Shown: piece by piece, positions 1-7,542 of the stretch
Position numbering within the stretch: position 1 is the stretch's first letter
Layout: every line of letters starts with the position of its first letter
Source of the DNA: JAKAGZ01 sp035266865
GTDB lineage: Bacteria; Bacteroidota; Ignavibacteria; Ignavibacteriales; Ignavibacteriaceae
Direction: 5' to 3'
DNA length: 20,567 nt
Assembly: GCA_035266865.1 (NCBI GenBank)
Contig: DATFMR010000168.1
Span: forward strand, 1-20,567
Notes under the pieces: model-generated
What the model saw: the letters and a program-made list of their open reading frames with translations, nothing else
Database searches by the model: none
Told to the model about the DNA's origin: nothing
Translations under genes and position numbers: made by a program

Positions 1-1
1 C

Positions 2-340
2 AGCGCACGCAGGAGCCTGGAAAAAGCCAGGACTCTGTTATCTGAAAAAAATATTTCGGTTTTGCTTTTTGCCGAAGGGACAAGGAGTGAAACAGGAGAA
101 ATTCAGAAATTTAAAAGAGGAGCATTTAACCTTGCAGGGAAAGTAGCTCATCCGATTATTCCTGTAACGGTAAATGGTTCTCACAAAATAATGTCAAAAG
201 GGTCATTTAAGATTAATAAAGGAACTATTCACGTACATTTTGATAAACCTGTACCGGCAGATAATATTAAAACCAGGCAGGATGAGATTGATCTTATGAA
301 TAAAGTAAGAGATATAATAATTTCCAACCATACATTATAG
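2..340 (+). CDS. plsC: 1-acyl-glycerol-3-phosphate acyltransferase, 3' part
   Basis: The reading frame is open to the window edge, so only the last 112 residues are present. They contain FAEGTRS, which corresponds to the glycerol-phosphate-binding block (usually FPEGTRS) of the PlsC/LPLAT acyltransferases, followed by a K-F-K-R-G-A-F run and the 'PIIPVTVNGS' block typical of the fourth conserved motif. The HX4D catalytic motif would lie upstream of the window. The family transfers a fatty acyl group to lysophosphatidic acid at the inner membrane in phospholipid synthesis. An apparent TTG start at position 62 is internal to the conserved motif and is not the real start. gatC follows after 9 bases, so the two are probably co-transcribed. 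The family is clear; the exact acyl acceptor is not proven. Confidence 0.85.
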   Translation, partial: SARRSLEKARTLLSEKNISVLLFAEGTRSETGEIQKFKRGAFNLAGKVAHPIIPVTVNGSHKIMSKGSFKINKGTIHVHFDKPVPADNIKTRQDEIDLMNKVRDIIISNHTL

Positions 341-349
341 GGCAAGGTA

Positions 350-646
350 ATGGCTGTTACAAAGAAAGATGTTGAGCATATTGCAGAACTTGCAAAACTG
401 AAATTAAATGAAGAAGAAATTGAAAAATATACTTTGCAGCTCAATGATATTCTGAATTACGTTGATAAATTAAATGAACTTGATACATCAAATGTAGAAC
501 CGCTTTCGTATCCTGTAGAAGGCAAAAATGTTTTCCGGGAAGATGTTATTAAAACTTCTCTTGACAGGGAAGAAGCATTAAGAAATGCACCGGACAGAAG
601 TGAATTATTCTTCAAAGTTCCTAAAGTAATACGCGGGAATAAATAG
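350..646 (+). CDS. gatC: Asp-tRNA(Asn)/Glu-tRNA(Gln) amidotransferase subunit C
   Basis: This 98-residue protein has the usual length and layout of GatC: a helical N-terminus beginning 'VTKKDVEHIAELAKLKL', the 'QLNDILNYVDKLNELDT' helix and the 'VEPLSYPVEGKNVFREDV' segment that wraps around the GatA-GatB interface, ending in the conserved 'FFKVPKVI' block. GatC is the small scaffold of the GatCAB transamidase, which converts Glu-tRNA(Gln) and/or Asp-tRNA(Asn) to the amidated forms in organisms lacking one of the direct synthetases. gatA and gatB are not in this window, so the complex is encoded at scattered sites. The gene lies 9 bases after plsC and 2 bases before kdsB, which indicates one transcript. 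Confidence 0.95.
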   Translation: MAVTKKDVEHIAELAKLKLNEEEIEKYTLQLNDILNYVDKLNELDTSNVEPLSYPVEGKNVFREDVIKTSLDREEALRNAPDRSELFFKVPKVIRGNK

Positions 647-648
647 AT

Positions 649-1407
649 ATGATAATTGGTGTAATTCCCGCCAGATTTGCTTCGTCGAGATTAATGGGGA
701 AACCTCTTGCTGATATCTGCGGTAAACCTATGATTCAACATACTTTTGAAAACGCGGGGAAATCAAAACTAATCAGCCGGATGATAATAGCTGTTGATGA
801 TGAAAAAGTTGCAAGTGTTGCTAAAAGTTTTGGCGCTGAAGTTGTGATGACTCCTAGAGATATTCAAACGGGTTCAGACAGGATTGCTTATGTAATAAAA
901 GATATAAAAGATGCCGATATTATTGTGAACATTCAGGGAGATGAACCATTTATCAACGGAACTATGATCGACCAGGCAATTGAACCATTGGTATTTGATA
1001 AAAGCGTAAATGTTTCAACCCTTGCAAAAAGAATCAGAAGTGTCCAGGAATTCAAATCTCCTTCAATTCCCAAAGTAGTTTTTGATTACAACAATTTTGC
1101 ACTCTATTTTTCCCGTTCTCCAATTCCATTTGTAAGGGATGCAAGATCAAACCTGGAGAGGATAACAAAAGGAGAGGTTTATAAACATATAGGCCTGTAT
1201 GTTTACAGGAAAGAGTATCTGCAAAAATTTACAAAACTGGAGCCGACTGATCTTGAGGAAATGGAAAAGCTTGAACAGCTAAGAATGCTTGAAAACGGTT
1301 TTAAGATAAAAATTGTTGTAACTGAGTTTGAAAATATAGCTGTAGATACACCCGATGATCTTGCCCGCGCAAGGCAGTATTATTTAAGACATTACAAGAA
1401 GAAATAA
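649..1407 (+). CDS. kdsB: 3-deoxy-manno-octulosonate cytidylyltransferase
   Basis: KdsB activates KDO as CMP-KDO in the cytosol for attachment to lipid A. The 252 residues match the family length. Visible motifs are the nucleotide-binding N-terminus 'VIPARFASSRLMGKPL' (residues 5-20), the 'MTPRDIQTGSDR' block (67-78), which corresponds to the usual MT..H.SGTDR segment, 'IQGDEPF' (95-101) with the metal-binding Asp98, 'HIGLYVYRKEYL' and a C-terminal 'VDTPDDLARA'. The start lies 2 bases after the gatC stop, so translation is probably coupled. The gene implies a lipopolysaccharide-containing outer membrane, which agrees with the beta-barrel protein and T9SS substrates elsewhere in the window. 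Confidence 0.95.
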   Translation: MIIGVIPARFASSRLMGKPLADICGKPMIQHTFENAGKSKLISRMIIAVDDEKVASVAKSFGAEVVMTPRDIQTGSDRIAYVIKDIKDADIIVNIQGDEPFINGTMIDQAIEPLVFDKSVNVSTLAKRIRSVQEFKSPSIPKVVFDYNNFALYFSRSPIPFVRDARSNLERITKGEVYKHIGLYVYRKEYLQKFTKLEPTDLEEMEKLEQLRMLENGFKIKIVVTEFENIAVDTPDDLARARQYYLRHYKKK

Positions 1408-1418
1408 ATTTATTTAAA

Positions 1419-2378
1419 ATGAAAACACCCGGTAAAATTAAACTCGCCAATATCCCAACGCCAATTGAGGAAATAACTTTTGAAAATAAAAAACTTCTGA
1501 TAAAAAGGGATGACCTGACAGGGATAGAACTTTCAGGGAATAAGGTAAGAAAGCTGGAATATTTGCTTATGCAGGCAAAAAAAGAAAAAGCAGATACAAT
1601 TTTTACCTGCGGCGGGGAACAATCAAATCATGCTAGAGCAACAGCTATTGCAGCAGCCAAACTTGGAATGAAGTCAAAATTATTTTTGTGGGGAAAAGAT
1701 AATTCTTCCGCAGACGGAAATTTATTCATCGATAAATTTGCAGGAGCAGAAATTTCCTTTTTGGATAAGAGAAATTATAGCTCTGTAAATGAAATTATGT
1801 ACGAGGAAAGAGAAGCTTTACTTCATCTTGGAAAGAGGGTATATGTTATTCCAGAGGGTGGCTCAACCACACTGGGAATGTGGGGATATGTGGATTTTGT
1901 GACAGAATTAAGTAAGCAAATAAACCTGAAAAAAATAAAAGGCATATGTGTTGCTGCAGGCACAGGCGGAACTGCTGCAGGACTCTTGGTCGGTGCAGCT
2001 CTGAGAAATTTTAGATTAAAAATCTATGCTGTAAATGTCTTGTATTCAAAGGATGTAATAGAACAAAAAATCAAAAACCTGGCAGAAGGCTGCAAGCTTG
2101 ATTTCAATTTGAAATGTAAAATCGATTTCAAAAATCTGAAAATTCTCGACGGATATTCATACGAAGGTTATAAAAACATTGATGATTCAAAGGTTAAATT
2201 AATAAGCAGTTTTGCCCGATCAACGGGAATTATTTTGGACCCTGCTTATACCGGCAAAGCATTTAAAGCTTATTACGAAAAATTTCTTGAAATGGGTAAA
2301 GGTAAGCAGGTTATTTTTCTGCACACAGGCGGTCTTTTCGGAGTTTTTGGAAAGAGGAAAAAGTATCTCGCAGTCTAG
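1419..2378 (+). CDS. PLP-dependent D-cysteine desulfhydrase / ACC deaminase family protein
   Basis: This is a 319-residue fold-type II PLP enzyme. It shows 'LSGNKVRKLEYL' (38-49) with the expected Schiff-base Lys42, 'GGEQSNHARATA' (65-76) with the substrate-binding Ser-Asn-His, the phosphate-binding glycine loop 'GTGGTAAGL' (181-189) and a C-terminal 'HTGGLFG' (302-308). The pattern is that of the DcyD/ACC deaminase group, which acts on D-cysteine (giving pyruvate, sulfide and ammonia) or on 1-aminocyclopropane-1-carboxylate. Bacterial members of this kind more often act as D-cysteine desulfhydrases, but the sequence does not decide the substrate. It starts 11 bases after kdsB and is probably the last gene of that transcript; a 113-base gap follows. 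Confidence 0.85.
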   Translation: MKTPGKIKLANIPTPIEEITFENKKLLIKRDDLTGIELSGNKVRKLEYLLMQAKKEKADTIFTCGGEQSNHARATAIAAAKLGMKSKLFLWGKDNSSADGNLFIDKFAGAEISFLDKRNYSSVNEIMYEEREALLHLGKRVYVIPEGGSTTLGMWGYVDFVTELSKQINLKKIKGICVAAGTGGTAAGLLVGAALRNFRLKIYAVNVLYSKDVIEQKIKNLAEGCKLDFNLKCKIDFKNLKILDGYSYEGYKNIDDSKVKLISSFARSTGIILDPAYTGKAFKAYYEKFLEMGKGKQVIFLHTGGLFGVFGKRKKYLAV

Positions 2379-2491
2379 AAGTAATTTAAAGCTAATCCTG
2401 AAGCAGGTTAAGGATAGCAAATAAAGATATTGAGATAAACTGAACACAGTATGTCTTTGCCAAACTGCTAAATATAAACTATTTTTAAAAT

Positions 2492-2905
2492 ATGGATTGT
2501 ATTTTTTGTGATATAGTAAGTGGAAAGGAAAAAGCGGAGATCATTTACCAGGATGAAAATGTAATTTCGTTCCTTGATATTCGTCCGATCAATTACGGGC
2601 ACGCATTAGTAATTCCAAAAACTCATTATGAAAATTTTCATGCAGTTTCCCCGGAAGATTTAAATTCTGTCATAAGCGTAACACAAAAAGTTGCTGATGC
2701 AGTTAATAAGGGGCTGTCCACTGATGGGATTAATATTATTGCAAATAATGGTGTTGCCTCTGGTCAAACAATATTTCATTTCCATTTTCATATCATTCCA
2801 AGATTTAAGACTGATGCCTTTAATTACAGGCCTGTTTTAAAATCATACGGTAGCGGTCAAATGAAAGAATTTGCAGATAAAATTCGAATTGCTGTAAAAA
2901 AATAA
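2492..2905 (+). CDS. HIT family nucleotide-binding protein
   Basis: This 137-residue histidine-triad protein has the catalytic 'HFHFHIIPR' motif (96-104), in which the central histidine attacks the alpha-phosphate of a nucleotide phosphoramidate or dinucleotide. An N-terminal CxxC (Cys3, Cys6, in 'DCIFCDIV') together with a later histidine forms the structural zinc site found in many bacterial HIT (HinT/Hit-like) proteins. 'YGHALVIPKTHYENF' is the typical strand and turn before the active site. It is a soluble cytosolic hydrolase of unknown in vivo substrate. The B12-binding protein gene follows after 15 bases, so the two form a small operon. Confidence 0.93.
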   Translation: MDCIFCDIVSGKEKAEIIYQDENVISFLDIRPINYGHALVIPKTHYENFHAVSPEDLNSVISVTQKVADAVNKGLSTDGINIIANNGVASGQTIFHFHFHIIPRFKTDAFNYRPVLKSYGSGQMKEFADKIRIAVKK

Positions 2906-2920
2906 AAGGGATTTATACAT

Positions 2921-3328
2921 ATGGACGACAAAATTAGAGTGCTTGTTGCCAAAGCCGGATTGGACGGGCATGATCGTGGAGCAAAAGTTATTGCTGCCGC
3001 TTTGAGAGATGCAGGAATGGAAGTAATTTATACAGGGCTAAGGCAGACTCCTGAAATGATAGTGGAAGCTGCTATTCAGGAAGATGTTGACGTTATCGGA
3101 ATCAGTATTTTATCAGGTGCACATATGACAATTCTTCCTAAAATATTAAATCTGATGAAGGAAAAAGGATTGGATGATGTATTGTTGACAGGGGGAGGGA
3201 TTATCCCGCAGGAGGATATTAACGAATTGAAAAAAGTTGGCGTTGGCGAACTATTTACTCCCGGAGCTCATACTACAGCTATTGCTGATTACATAAAAAA
3301 ATGGCGGAGTGATAATCCCAGGAAATAA
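2921..3328 (+). CDS. Stand-alone cobalamin-binding domain (methylmalonyl-CoA mutase C-terminal type)
   Basis: The 135 residues make up a B12-binding Rossmann domain and nothing else. Signature residues are 'LDGHDRG' (14-20), the DxHxxG motif whose His17 ligates cobalt from below, 'SILSG' (62-66), the SxL motif along the nucleotide tail, and 'TGGGII' (90-95), the GG motif. The sequence is of the methylmalonyl-CoA mutase type, including the opening 'VLVAKAGLDGHD'. Such free domains pair with a separately encoded acyl-CoA mutase large subunit in split mutases. No mutase, epimerase or meaB-like gene is adjacent here; the upstream neighbour is a HIT protein. The exact mutase partner (methylmalonyl-, ethylmalonyl- or isobutyryl-CoA type) cannot be told from this gene alone. 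Confidence 0.9.
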   Translation: MDDKIRVLVAKAGLDGHDRGAKVIAAALRDAGMEVIYTGLRQTPEMIVEAAIQEDVDVIGISILSGAHMTILPKILNLMKEKGLDDVLLTGGGIIPQEDINELKKVGVGELFTPGAHTTAIADYIKKWRSDNPRK

Positions 3329-3340
3329 ATTTGACAATAA

Positions 3341-3366
3341 AAAAGCTGTTCAAATGAACGGCTTTT
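3341..3366. terminator. Bidirectional intrinsic terminator
   Basis: An 11-base-pair stem (AAAAGCTGTTC / GAACGGCTTTT, one G-U pair in the RNA) encloses the loop AAAT. On the plus strand the stem runs into TTTTC 13 bases after the B12-domain stop. On the minus strand it runs into TTTTTATTGTC 21 bases after the stop of the 7-haem lipoprotein. It therefore serves both converging transcription units. Confidence 0.85.
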
Positions 3367-3386
3367 CTTGTTGCTAAAAATTATAA

Positions 3387-4286
3387 CTACTTTATTGATT
3401 TAAGAAATTCCTGCATTTTATTTAAGCTGCCTCTCACCGATTTGTACCCATTTATGTGTTTGTCTTTATCAATTATTTTTCCATCTGCATCAACAATTCC
3501 CTGGTGACAATAAAAACACGATGTAATAGGAACATCTATATGACCAGTTGGCGGGAGACCGTGACAGGAACCGCATTTTGCCTGAGTTCCATCGACCTTG
3601 GTCCACTTTGGGGAAAAATTAGCACCAACAATTTTATCAGCTGAATAAGCAAACTGGTATTCAGGATCAGCATCCGCTTTCTTAAATTCAAAATTACCAT
3701 GACAATATGTATTGGAGCAAGTTAAAGTATTTGCATTATAAGTTGCGCTTGTAGCAATATTATTTATAGAAAGACCTGTAAAATTTAATTCAGCATTAGG
3801 AGTATTATCGATGTGTCCTTGTTGTTCCAATGTTGCAGGAACATTGTGGCATGCTGCGCAGGTAACATTATTTGTAAGTGAATCTGCATACAGGTGAGAT
3901 GTATGAGCTCCTACATTTCTGTTTGTAGTAAATGTATTACCGTTAGTATCTCTTGGAGGTGCAATTATTAAAGGCTTATTAAAATCCCCATGACAAGTAT
4001 TGCAAGCTTCGGGACCTTCTTGCTGAGTGTGGCACTGGAAACAACTTTGGCCTGTTACTCCCCCTGTATAGTTTGCTGCATGACATTTTTTGCATTCTTT
4101 CATGCTCCAGTTGGAATTTTTTATCAGGTTTCCGTGAAAGTCTGGTGAATTTTCGTTTAATATACCAGACTTATGAACACTAACTTCAGGAGCTGATGTT
4201 GGAACATTTTTGCCTAATTCACTGCAGCCAGCAATAAATATTGCGATTAAAATTGTAAATAAACTATAATTTAAAAAATATTTCAT
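3387..4286 (-). CDS. Heptahaem c-type cytochrome lipoprotein with CX4CH/CX2CH domain
   Basis: The start chosen is ATG at 4286, giving 299 residues, because it opens directly onto a lipoprotein signal peptide with a lipobox 'FIAGC' (lipidated Cys21). A longer in-frame reading up to 4379 would overlap the upstream gene and bury that signal. There are six CXXCH haem motifs: CKKCH 65-69, CFQCH 82-86, CNTCH 95-99, CAACH 143-147, CGSCH 238-242, CFYCH 257-261. There is also one CX4CH motif, CSNTYCH at 190-196. The CX4CH...CGSCHGLPP pairing matches the Geobacter-type CxxxxCH/CXXCH domain (TIGR01904/PF09698). It is probably anchored in the outer membrane and passes electrons between the periplasm and the barrel or surface. 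It begins 14 bases after the 14-haem gene and is the last gene of the cluster. Confidence 0.88.
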   Translation of the reverse strand: MKYFLNYSLFTILIAIFIAGCSELGKNVPTSAPEVSVHKSGILNENSPDFHGNLIKNSNWSMKECKKCHAANYTGGVTGQSCFQCHTQQEGPEACNTCHGDFNKPLIIAPPRDTNGNTFTTNRNVGAHTSHLYADSLTNNVTCAACHNVPATLEQQGHIDNTPNAELNFTGLSINNIATSATYNANTLTCSNTYCHGNFEFKKADADPEYQFAYSADKIVGANFSPKWTKVDGTQAKCGSCHGLPPTGHIDVPITSCFYCHQGIVDADGKIIDKDKHINGYKSVRGSLNKMQEFLKSIK

Positions 4287-4300
4287 CTTCAAGCCCGTAA

Positions 4301-5515
4301 TTAATTTGGATTGGACCCATGACAATATCCGCAGAACCCGACTCCCGCGGGAGTTCTGGGTGAAGCGCTTGTATGACAATTATAACAAATTGATCCGTCT
4401 GAATCGTGCCAGTCTCCATGCGTGCTTCTCATAAAACCCGATGGATGAGTTTTGGGGTTTGTTCCTTTAATTCCATCACTATCAAGATGACAGGTAATAC
4501 AGGTCGGATCGGCGCCCTGCACATCGTGACATGCGGCACAGCTTTCAATGTCTCTCCTTGCCAGCACTGAATGATTGCCTCCGCCTGTGCCTACTCCAAT
4601 TGTAACAAAATTTGATTTTATGTGAGAAACCGGAACTACTCCACCAAGAGAAAAATCACTGTTATCCGATTGATGACAGTTTGCACAAAATGTATTTAAC
4701 TCGTGACAAGTCTGGCAATCAGAGGTTTTTCCTTTGGCATCTATTCCGTGAGTAAATCTGTATCCAAGTTCGTGAACTTTTGTAACCTGCTGCTGTTTTG
4801 TTCCGTCAACAAAATTAGTTGCTGAATATGGCTGATAAAAATTATTTGTCGAATTATCTTCAGTTATCATATTAGTTGCAACATGACATTCCTGACAAGA
4901 AGAATTATCGTGGCACATGGCGCAATTTGCATCAATAGAGTTTGCAGCAAATTTATGTCCCTTTTTGAAAGAGGGAACTTTATGAGTGACAGGTACAAGA
5001 TTTACAGTAGAGATATGGCAGGACTCACAATTGTTGCTTGCAACCGTTTTATTATTGTGACAGGAATAGCAGTCTTCCATAACCGGGTAAGGTTGCTCAG
5101 CCTGAAAGGCATAATCTGATTCTCCGATTCCTTTATGGCATTGTTTGCATTCCAGTTTATTATCGGTAACGTGTAAACTATGGTTAAAGTACAAATCAGC
5201 TTTTCTTTGAATCAGGGGTTCATTAATATCCTCAAAATGGCAGGTTGTGCAATTATCCGTATCCTCAACATCATGGCAAGCAGAGCAATTATCATGATTC
5301 GGCAAAAGCCTATCGCTTAACTTTGTACTTGTTGCAATTTTATCATGACAGGTCTGGCATTCAACTTCATTTTCAATATGAGTTTTATGAGAAAATTTTA
5401 TGATCTTATCATTATGATTTGCTGTTTCCTGTACTGTCTTACTCTTAAAGGCAGATAAAGTTAGTAAAACCATAATTGCGGGTATAAGCAGGTAATATAT
5501 GTGTTTTAATTTCAT
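4301..5515 (-). CDS. 14-haem periplasmic c-type cytochrome
   Basis: The protein has 404 residues with an N-terminal hydrophobic segment (about 6-23), either a signal peptide or an uncleaved anchor, and no lipobox. Fourteen CXXCH motifs start at residues 53, 77, 89, 123, 149, 163, 198, 207, 267, 277, 326, 339, 377 and 395. Many are preceded by an extra His (for example 'FSHKTH' and 'FNHSLH'), as expected for bis-His ligation of cytochrome c7/c3-like modules. Short spacing between motif pairs suggests a haem wire. It most likely lies in the periplasm and delivers electrons to the beta-barrel encoded 10 bases upstream in the same transcript. No catalytic signature (such as a CX2CK haem or nitrite reductase residues) was seen, so a pure electron-transfer role is inferred. 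Confidence 0.88.
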   Translation of the reverse strand: MKLKHIYYLLIPAIMVLLTLSAFKSKTVQETANHNDKIIKFSHKTHIENEVECQTCHDKIATSTKLSDRLLPNHDNCSACHDVEDTDNCTTCHFEDINEPLIQRKADLYFNHSLHVTDNKLECKQCHKGIGESDYAFQAEQPYPVMEDCYSCHNNKTVASNNCESCHISTVNLVPVTHKVPSFKKGHKFAANSIDANCAMCHDNSSCQECHVATNMITEDNSTNNFYQPYSATNFVDGTKQQQVTKVHELGYRFTHGIDAKGKTSDCQTCHELNTFCANCHQSDNSDFSLGGVVPVSHIKSNFVTIGVGTGGGNHSVLARRDIESCAACHDVQGADPTCITCHLDSDGIKGTNPKTHPSGFMRSTHGDWHDSDGSICYNCHTSASPRTPAGVGFCGYCHGSNPN

Positions 5516-5525
5516 GTCGATCTAA

Positions 5526-6797
5526 TTAAAAATTAGTGTTAAACCAGTAGTTTATCTTAAAGAAAACCCTGTAATTATTTTCGTAGATTTTGTTGTCCAT
5601 ATACTGTCCCTGTAAATCAAACGAAAGAATTCTGATTGGTCTGTAATTAAAGCCGGCAAGCAGAGTGGTTAAATAATGCCTTGCTTCACCTTTGGCCAAA
5701 ATATAACTGGTATATGAAAGACCCACAGTAGGAGTAAAAATTCCGTCAAAGAATGTTCTCGCTGTATACAAGGATATAGCATCCATTTCTCCTTCGTAGC
5801 CTAATGTTTTTCTGTAGCTGATTGTTCCGTAATTTGTATTTAAACCGGCTGTAATTCTTTGCGAGTTGTCATCACGGTATTTTACATTTCCAAATTTTAA
5901 TGAAGTCCAGATATTGCTTGCAATCATATAGTCAGCGCCAAGTTCATATTCTTCTGTATTTCCAAAATCAAATACTGAAAAGATAGAATTGTACCTGATT
6001 AAAGGCTGCCTGTAATTATAATATGCGCTTAAACGAAAGTCCTTTAATTGAGTGTATGTACCGGTAACTTCAAATTTAGAAGTCTTTTTATAATTTAAAT
6101 CATAATCGTATCTTGTATCAATCGTAAAATAATCTTTGAAATTGTATGAAACCTGTGCATTTGCAAATTCGTACTGGTTGGAATTATTTCTTATCAGAAC
6201 CTGTATTGGGTTAAAATTTTCATCCAGTCTGGATGCCCAATATTCCTGGGCTTTAAAATTCTTTTTAATATAACTAAGAGAAATATCTATATCTTCGATT
6301 GCATTGGTGATAAATTTACCGCCGATTATATAATCGTCACTCCAGTCTTTAGTTATTTCAAATTTCTGATAAGCCGGAACATTTGCACCGTAATACCCGG
6401 TTAATTTGTAAGCGCCTTTTTTCAGATCAACATTTATTCCGTCGAAAATTCCGCCGGCCACAGAATTAAATAAAGGCTGTCTTCCCAGTTTAAAAGTCAA
6501 AACATCCCAGATATTTCTGCCTTCTACATACAGGTTATAAAGCCTTGCTCTTGGATCACTTACCTGTGAACTGGCAATGTCCTGTTCAAAATTCAGGTAA
6601 GTTCTGACAGAGAAATTATCTTTATTGAAATTCAGATTTAACATCTGGAATGTGCGTACGTGGGTAGCAGAAGTAGAGGCGGAATCAAATCTTTCAAAAG
6701 TGTAGAAAGATGATGATATCCGCCCATTTAAATTCTGTGGAAAAGTTGAAATTGCGGCACTTAGAAAAAAGCTGATTAGAAGAATGATTTTTTTCAT
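5526..6797 (-). CDS. Outer-membrane beta-barrel (porin-like) protein of the cytochrome cluster
   Basis: The start at 6797 (ATG) gives 423 residues beginning with 'MKKIILLISFFLSAAIS', a clear signal peptide. A TTG eight codons upstream is in frame but unlikely. The mature protein alternates hydrophobic and polar residues through many aromatic-rich strands (for example 'YKLTGYYGANVP' and 'ISYRKTLGYEG'), contains 'FKLGRQPLF', as in alginate-export-like or phosphate-selective-type porins, and ends in 'YWFNTNF', whose terminal Phe fits the assembly signal of outer-membrane barrels. It has no CXXCH motif. Lying between 4-haem and 14-haem cytochrome genes, it is a good candidate for the sheath of a porin-cytochrome electron conduit, analogous in role to MtrB but not recognisably homologous to it. 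Confidence 0.8.
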   Translation of the reverse strand: MKKIILLISFFLSAAISTFPQNLNGRISSSFYTFERFDSASTSATHVRTFQMLNLNFNKDNFSVRTYLNFEQDIASSQVSDPRARLYNLYVEGRNIWDVLTFKLGRQPLFNSVAGGIFDGINVDLKKGAYKLTGYYGANVPAYQKFEITKDWSDDYIIGGKFITNAIEDIDISLSYIKKNFKAQEYWASRLDENFNPIQVLIRNNSNQYEFANAQVSYNFKDYFTIDTRYDYDLNYKKTSKFEVTGTYTQLKDFRLSAYYNYRQPLIRYNSIFSVFDFGNTEEYELGADYMIASNIWTSLKFGNVKYRDDNSQRITAGLNTNYGTISYRKTLGYEGEMDAISLYTARTFFDGIFTPTVGLSYTSYILAKGEARHYLTTLLAGFNYRPIRILSFDLQGQYMDNKIYENNYRVFFKINYWFNTNF

Positions 6798-6875
6798 TGT
6801 GTCTCTGTTTTCTTTCACCAATTTTACCGCAATTAGTGTAACTAAACTATTTAATTATTATGAACTAAATAAAAC

Positions 6876-6893
6876 GGGAAAATTATTTTTCCC
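6876..6893 (-). terminator. Possible weak terminator overlapping the 4-haem cytochrome stop
   Basis: Read on the minus strand, GGGAAAA and TTTTCCC form a 7-base-pair stem around a 4-base loop that holds part of the stop codon, followed by GTTTTATTTAG. It may end or reduce transcription between the 4-haem cytochrome and the barrel gene. The stem is short and has only three G-C pairs. Confidence 0.4.
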
Positions 6894-7437
6894 CGGGAAT
6901 ATCGTGTGCAATTTTTGTCCACATTTCATCAAAGTTTGTTTTTGCTGCATCAAACGTAGGACTATCTGAATTATGACATTTCTGGCATAATGCAACACGT
7001 TCTTCTTTTGTATTAAAGACCATTAGTCCGTTTTCAACTGCTACTTTCTGGTCTTTCATAATTTTGAGACTTTTATAATCGCCTCCTGCTCCGTGACAGG
7101 TTTCGCATTGCACTCCATCTTCCATATTGAATTTTTTTCCTAATAATGATGCATCAACACCATAACCAGAAACGTGGCATTTTAGGCAAGCTTCCGTTTC
7201 GACAGCTTTTGTAGTGAATCCTTTGTCCTTTGCAATTTTATCTGCCTCGGCAGTTTTTAAAGTTTCATAAGCTTTTGCGTGAGCACTTTTTTCCCAGGTA
7301 GGAAGTTGTTCTCCTTGTTTTTCTGACTTATGGCACATACCGCAAGTCTTAGCACCTACGAACTCATGCATTTTTCCCTGAGCCAAAAGCATCGGGGTTA
7401 AAAAGAAAACAAGAGCGAGAGTTATTTTTTTTAACAT
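6883..7437 (-). CDS. Tetrahaem c-type cytochrome, cytochrome c554-like
   Basis: This 184-residue secreted protein has a signal peptide (about 1-19, ending 'PMLLAQ') and four CXXCH motifs: CGMCH 32-36, CLKCH 84-88, CETCH 111-115 and CQKCH 151-155. 'VGAKTCGMCHKSEKQGEQ', the following 'WEKSAHAKAYETL' and the 'GVQCETCHGAGGDYK' block are typical of the small cytochrome c554-type (PF13435) proteins common in bacteria that respire metals or sulfur compounds. It probably shuttles electrons in the periplasm. The next gene downstream is the barrel (85 bases), and the T9SS nonahaem cytochrome lies 105 bases upstream with a stem-loop between. Confidence 0.9.
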   Translation of the reverse strand: MLKKITLALVFFLTPMLLAQGKMHEFVGAKTCGMCHKSEKQGEQLPTWEKSAHAKAYETLKTAEADKIAKDKGFTTKAVETEACLKCHVSGYGVDASLLGKKFNMEDGVQCETCHGAGGDYKSLKIMKDQKVAVENGLMVFNTKEERVALCQKCHNSDSPTFDAAKTNFDEMWTKIAHDIPGEK

Positions 7438-7489
7438 ATTTTCACCTTTTATGACTGATGATTACGAACAAATTTAAGAATTATTAAGT

Positions 7490-7528
7490 GGAGAGTCCAC
7501 CTGGCGGAACAGCACAAATGGACTCTCC
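7490..7528 (-). terminator. Stem-loop behind the nonahaem cytochrome gene
   Basis: A perfect 10-base inverted repeat, GGAGAGTCCA / TGGACTCTCC, with a 19-base loop lies 14 bases after the stop of the nonahaem cytochrome gene. On the minus strand it is followed by an AT-rich run (ACTTAATAATTC) rather than a clean U-tract. It could be a partial terminator or an mRNA-stabilising hairpin that sets a different level for the first gene. One arm also folds on itself (GTGGA-GAG-TCCAC). Confidence 0.5.
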
Positions 7529-7542
7529 TCTGCAAAATAATC

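Noticed and set aside
2212..2447. Short open frames on both strands around the end of the PLP enzyme gene.
   Set aside because: They overlap the conserved C-terminus of the PLP enzyme and show no coding features of their own.
4287..4379. An N-terminal extension of 31 residues on the 7-haem lipoprotein.
   Set aside because: It would overlap the 14-haem gene and hide an ideal lipoprotein signal peptide that starts at 4286.
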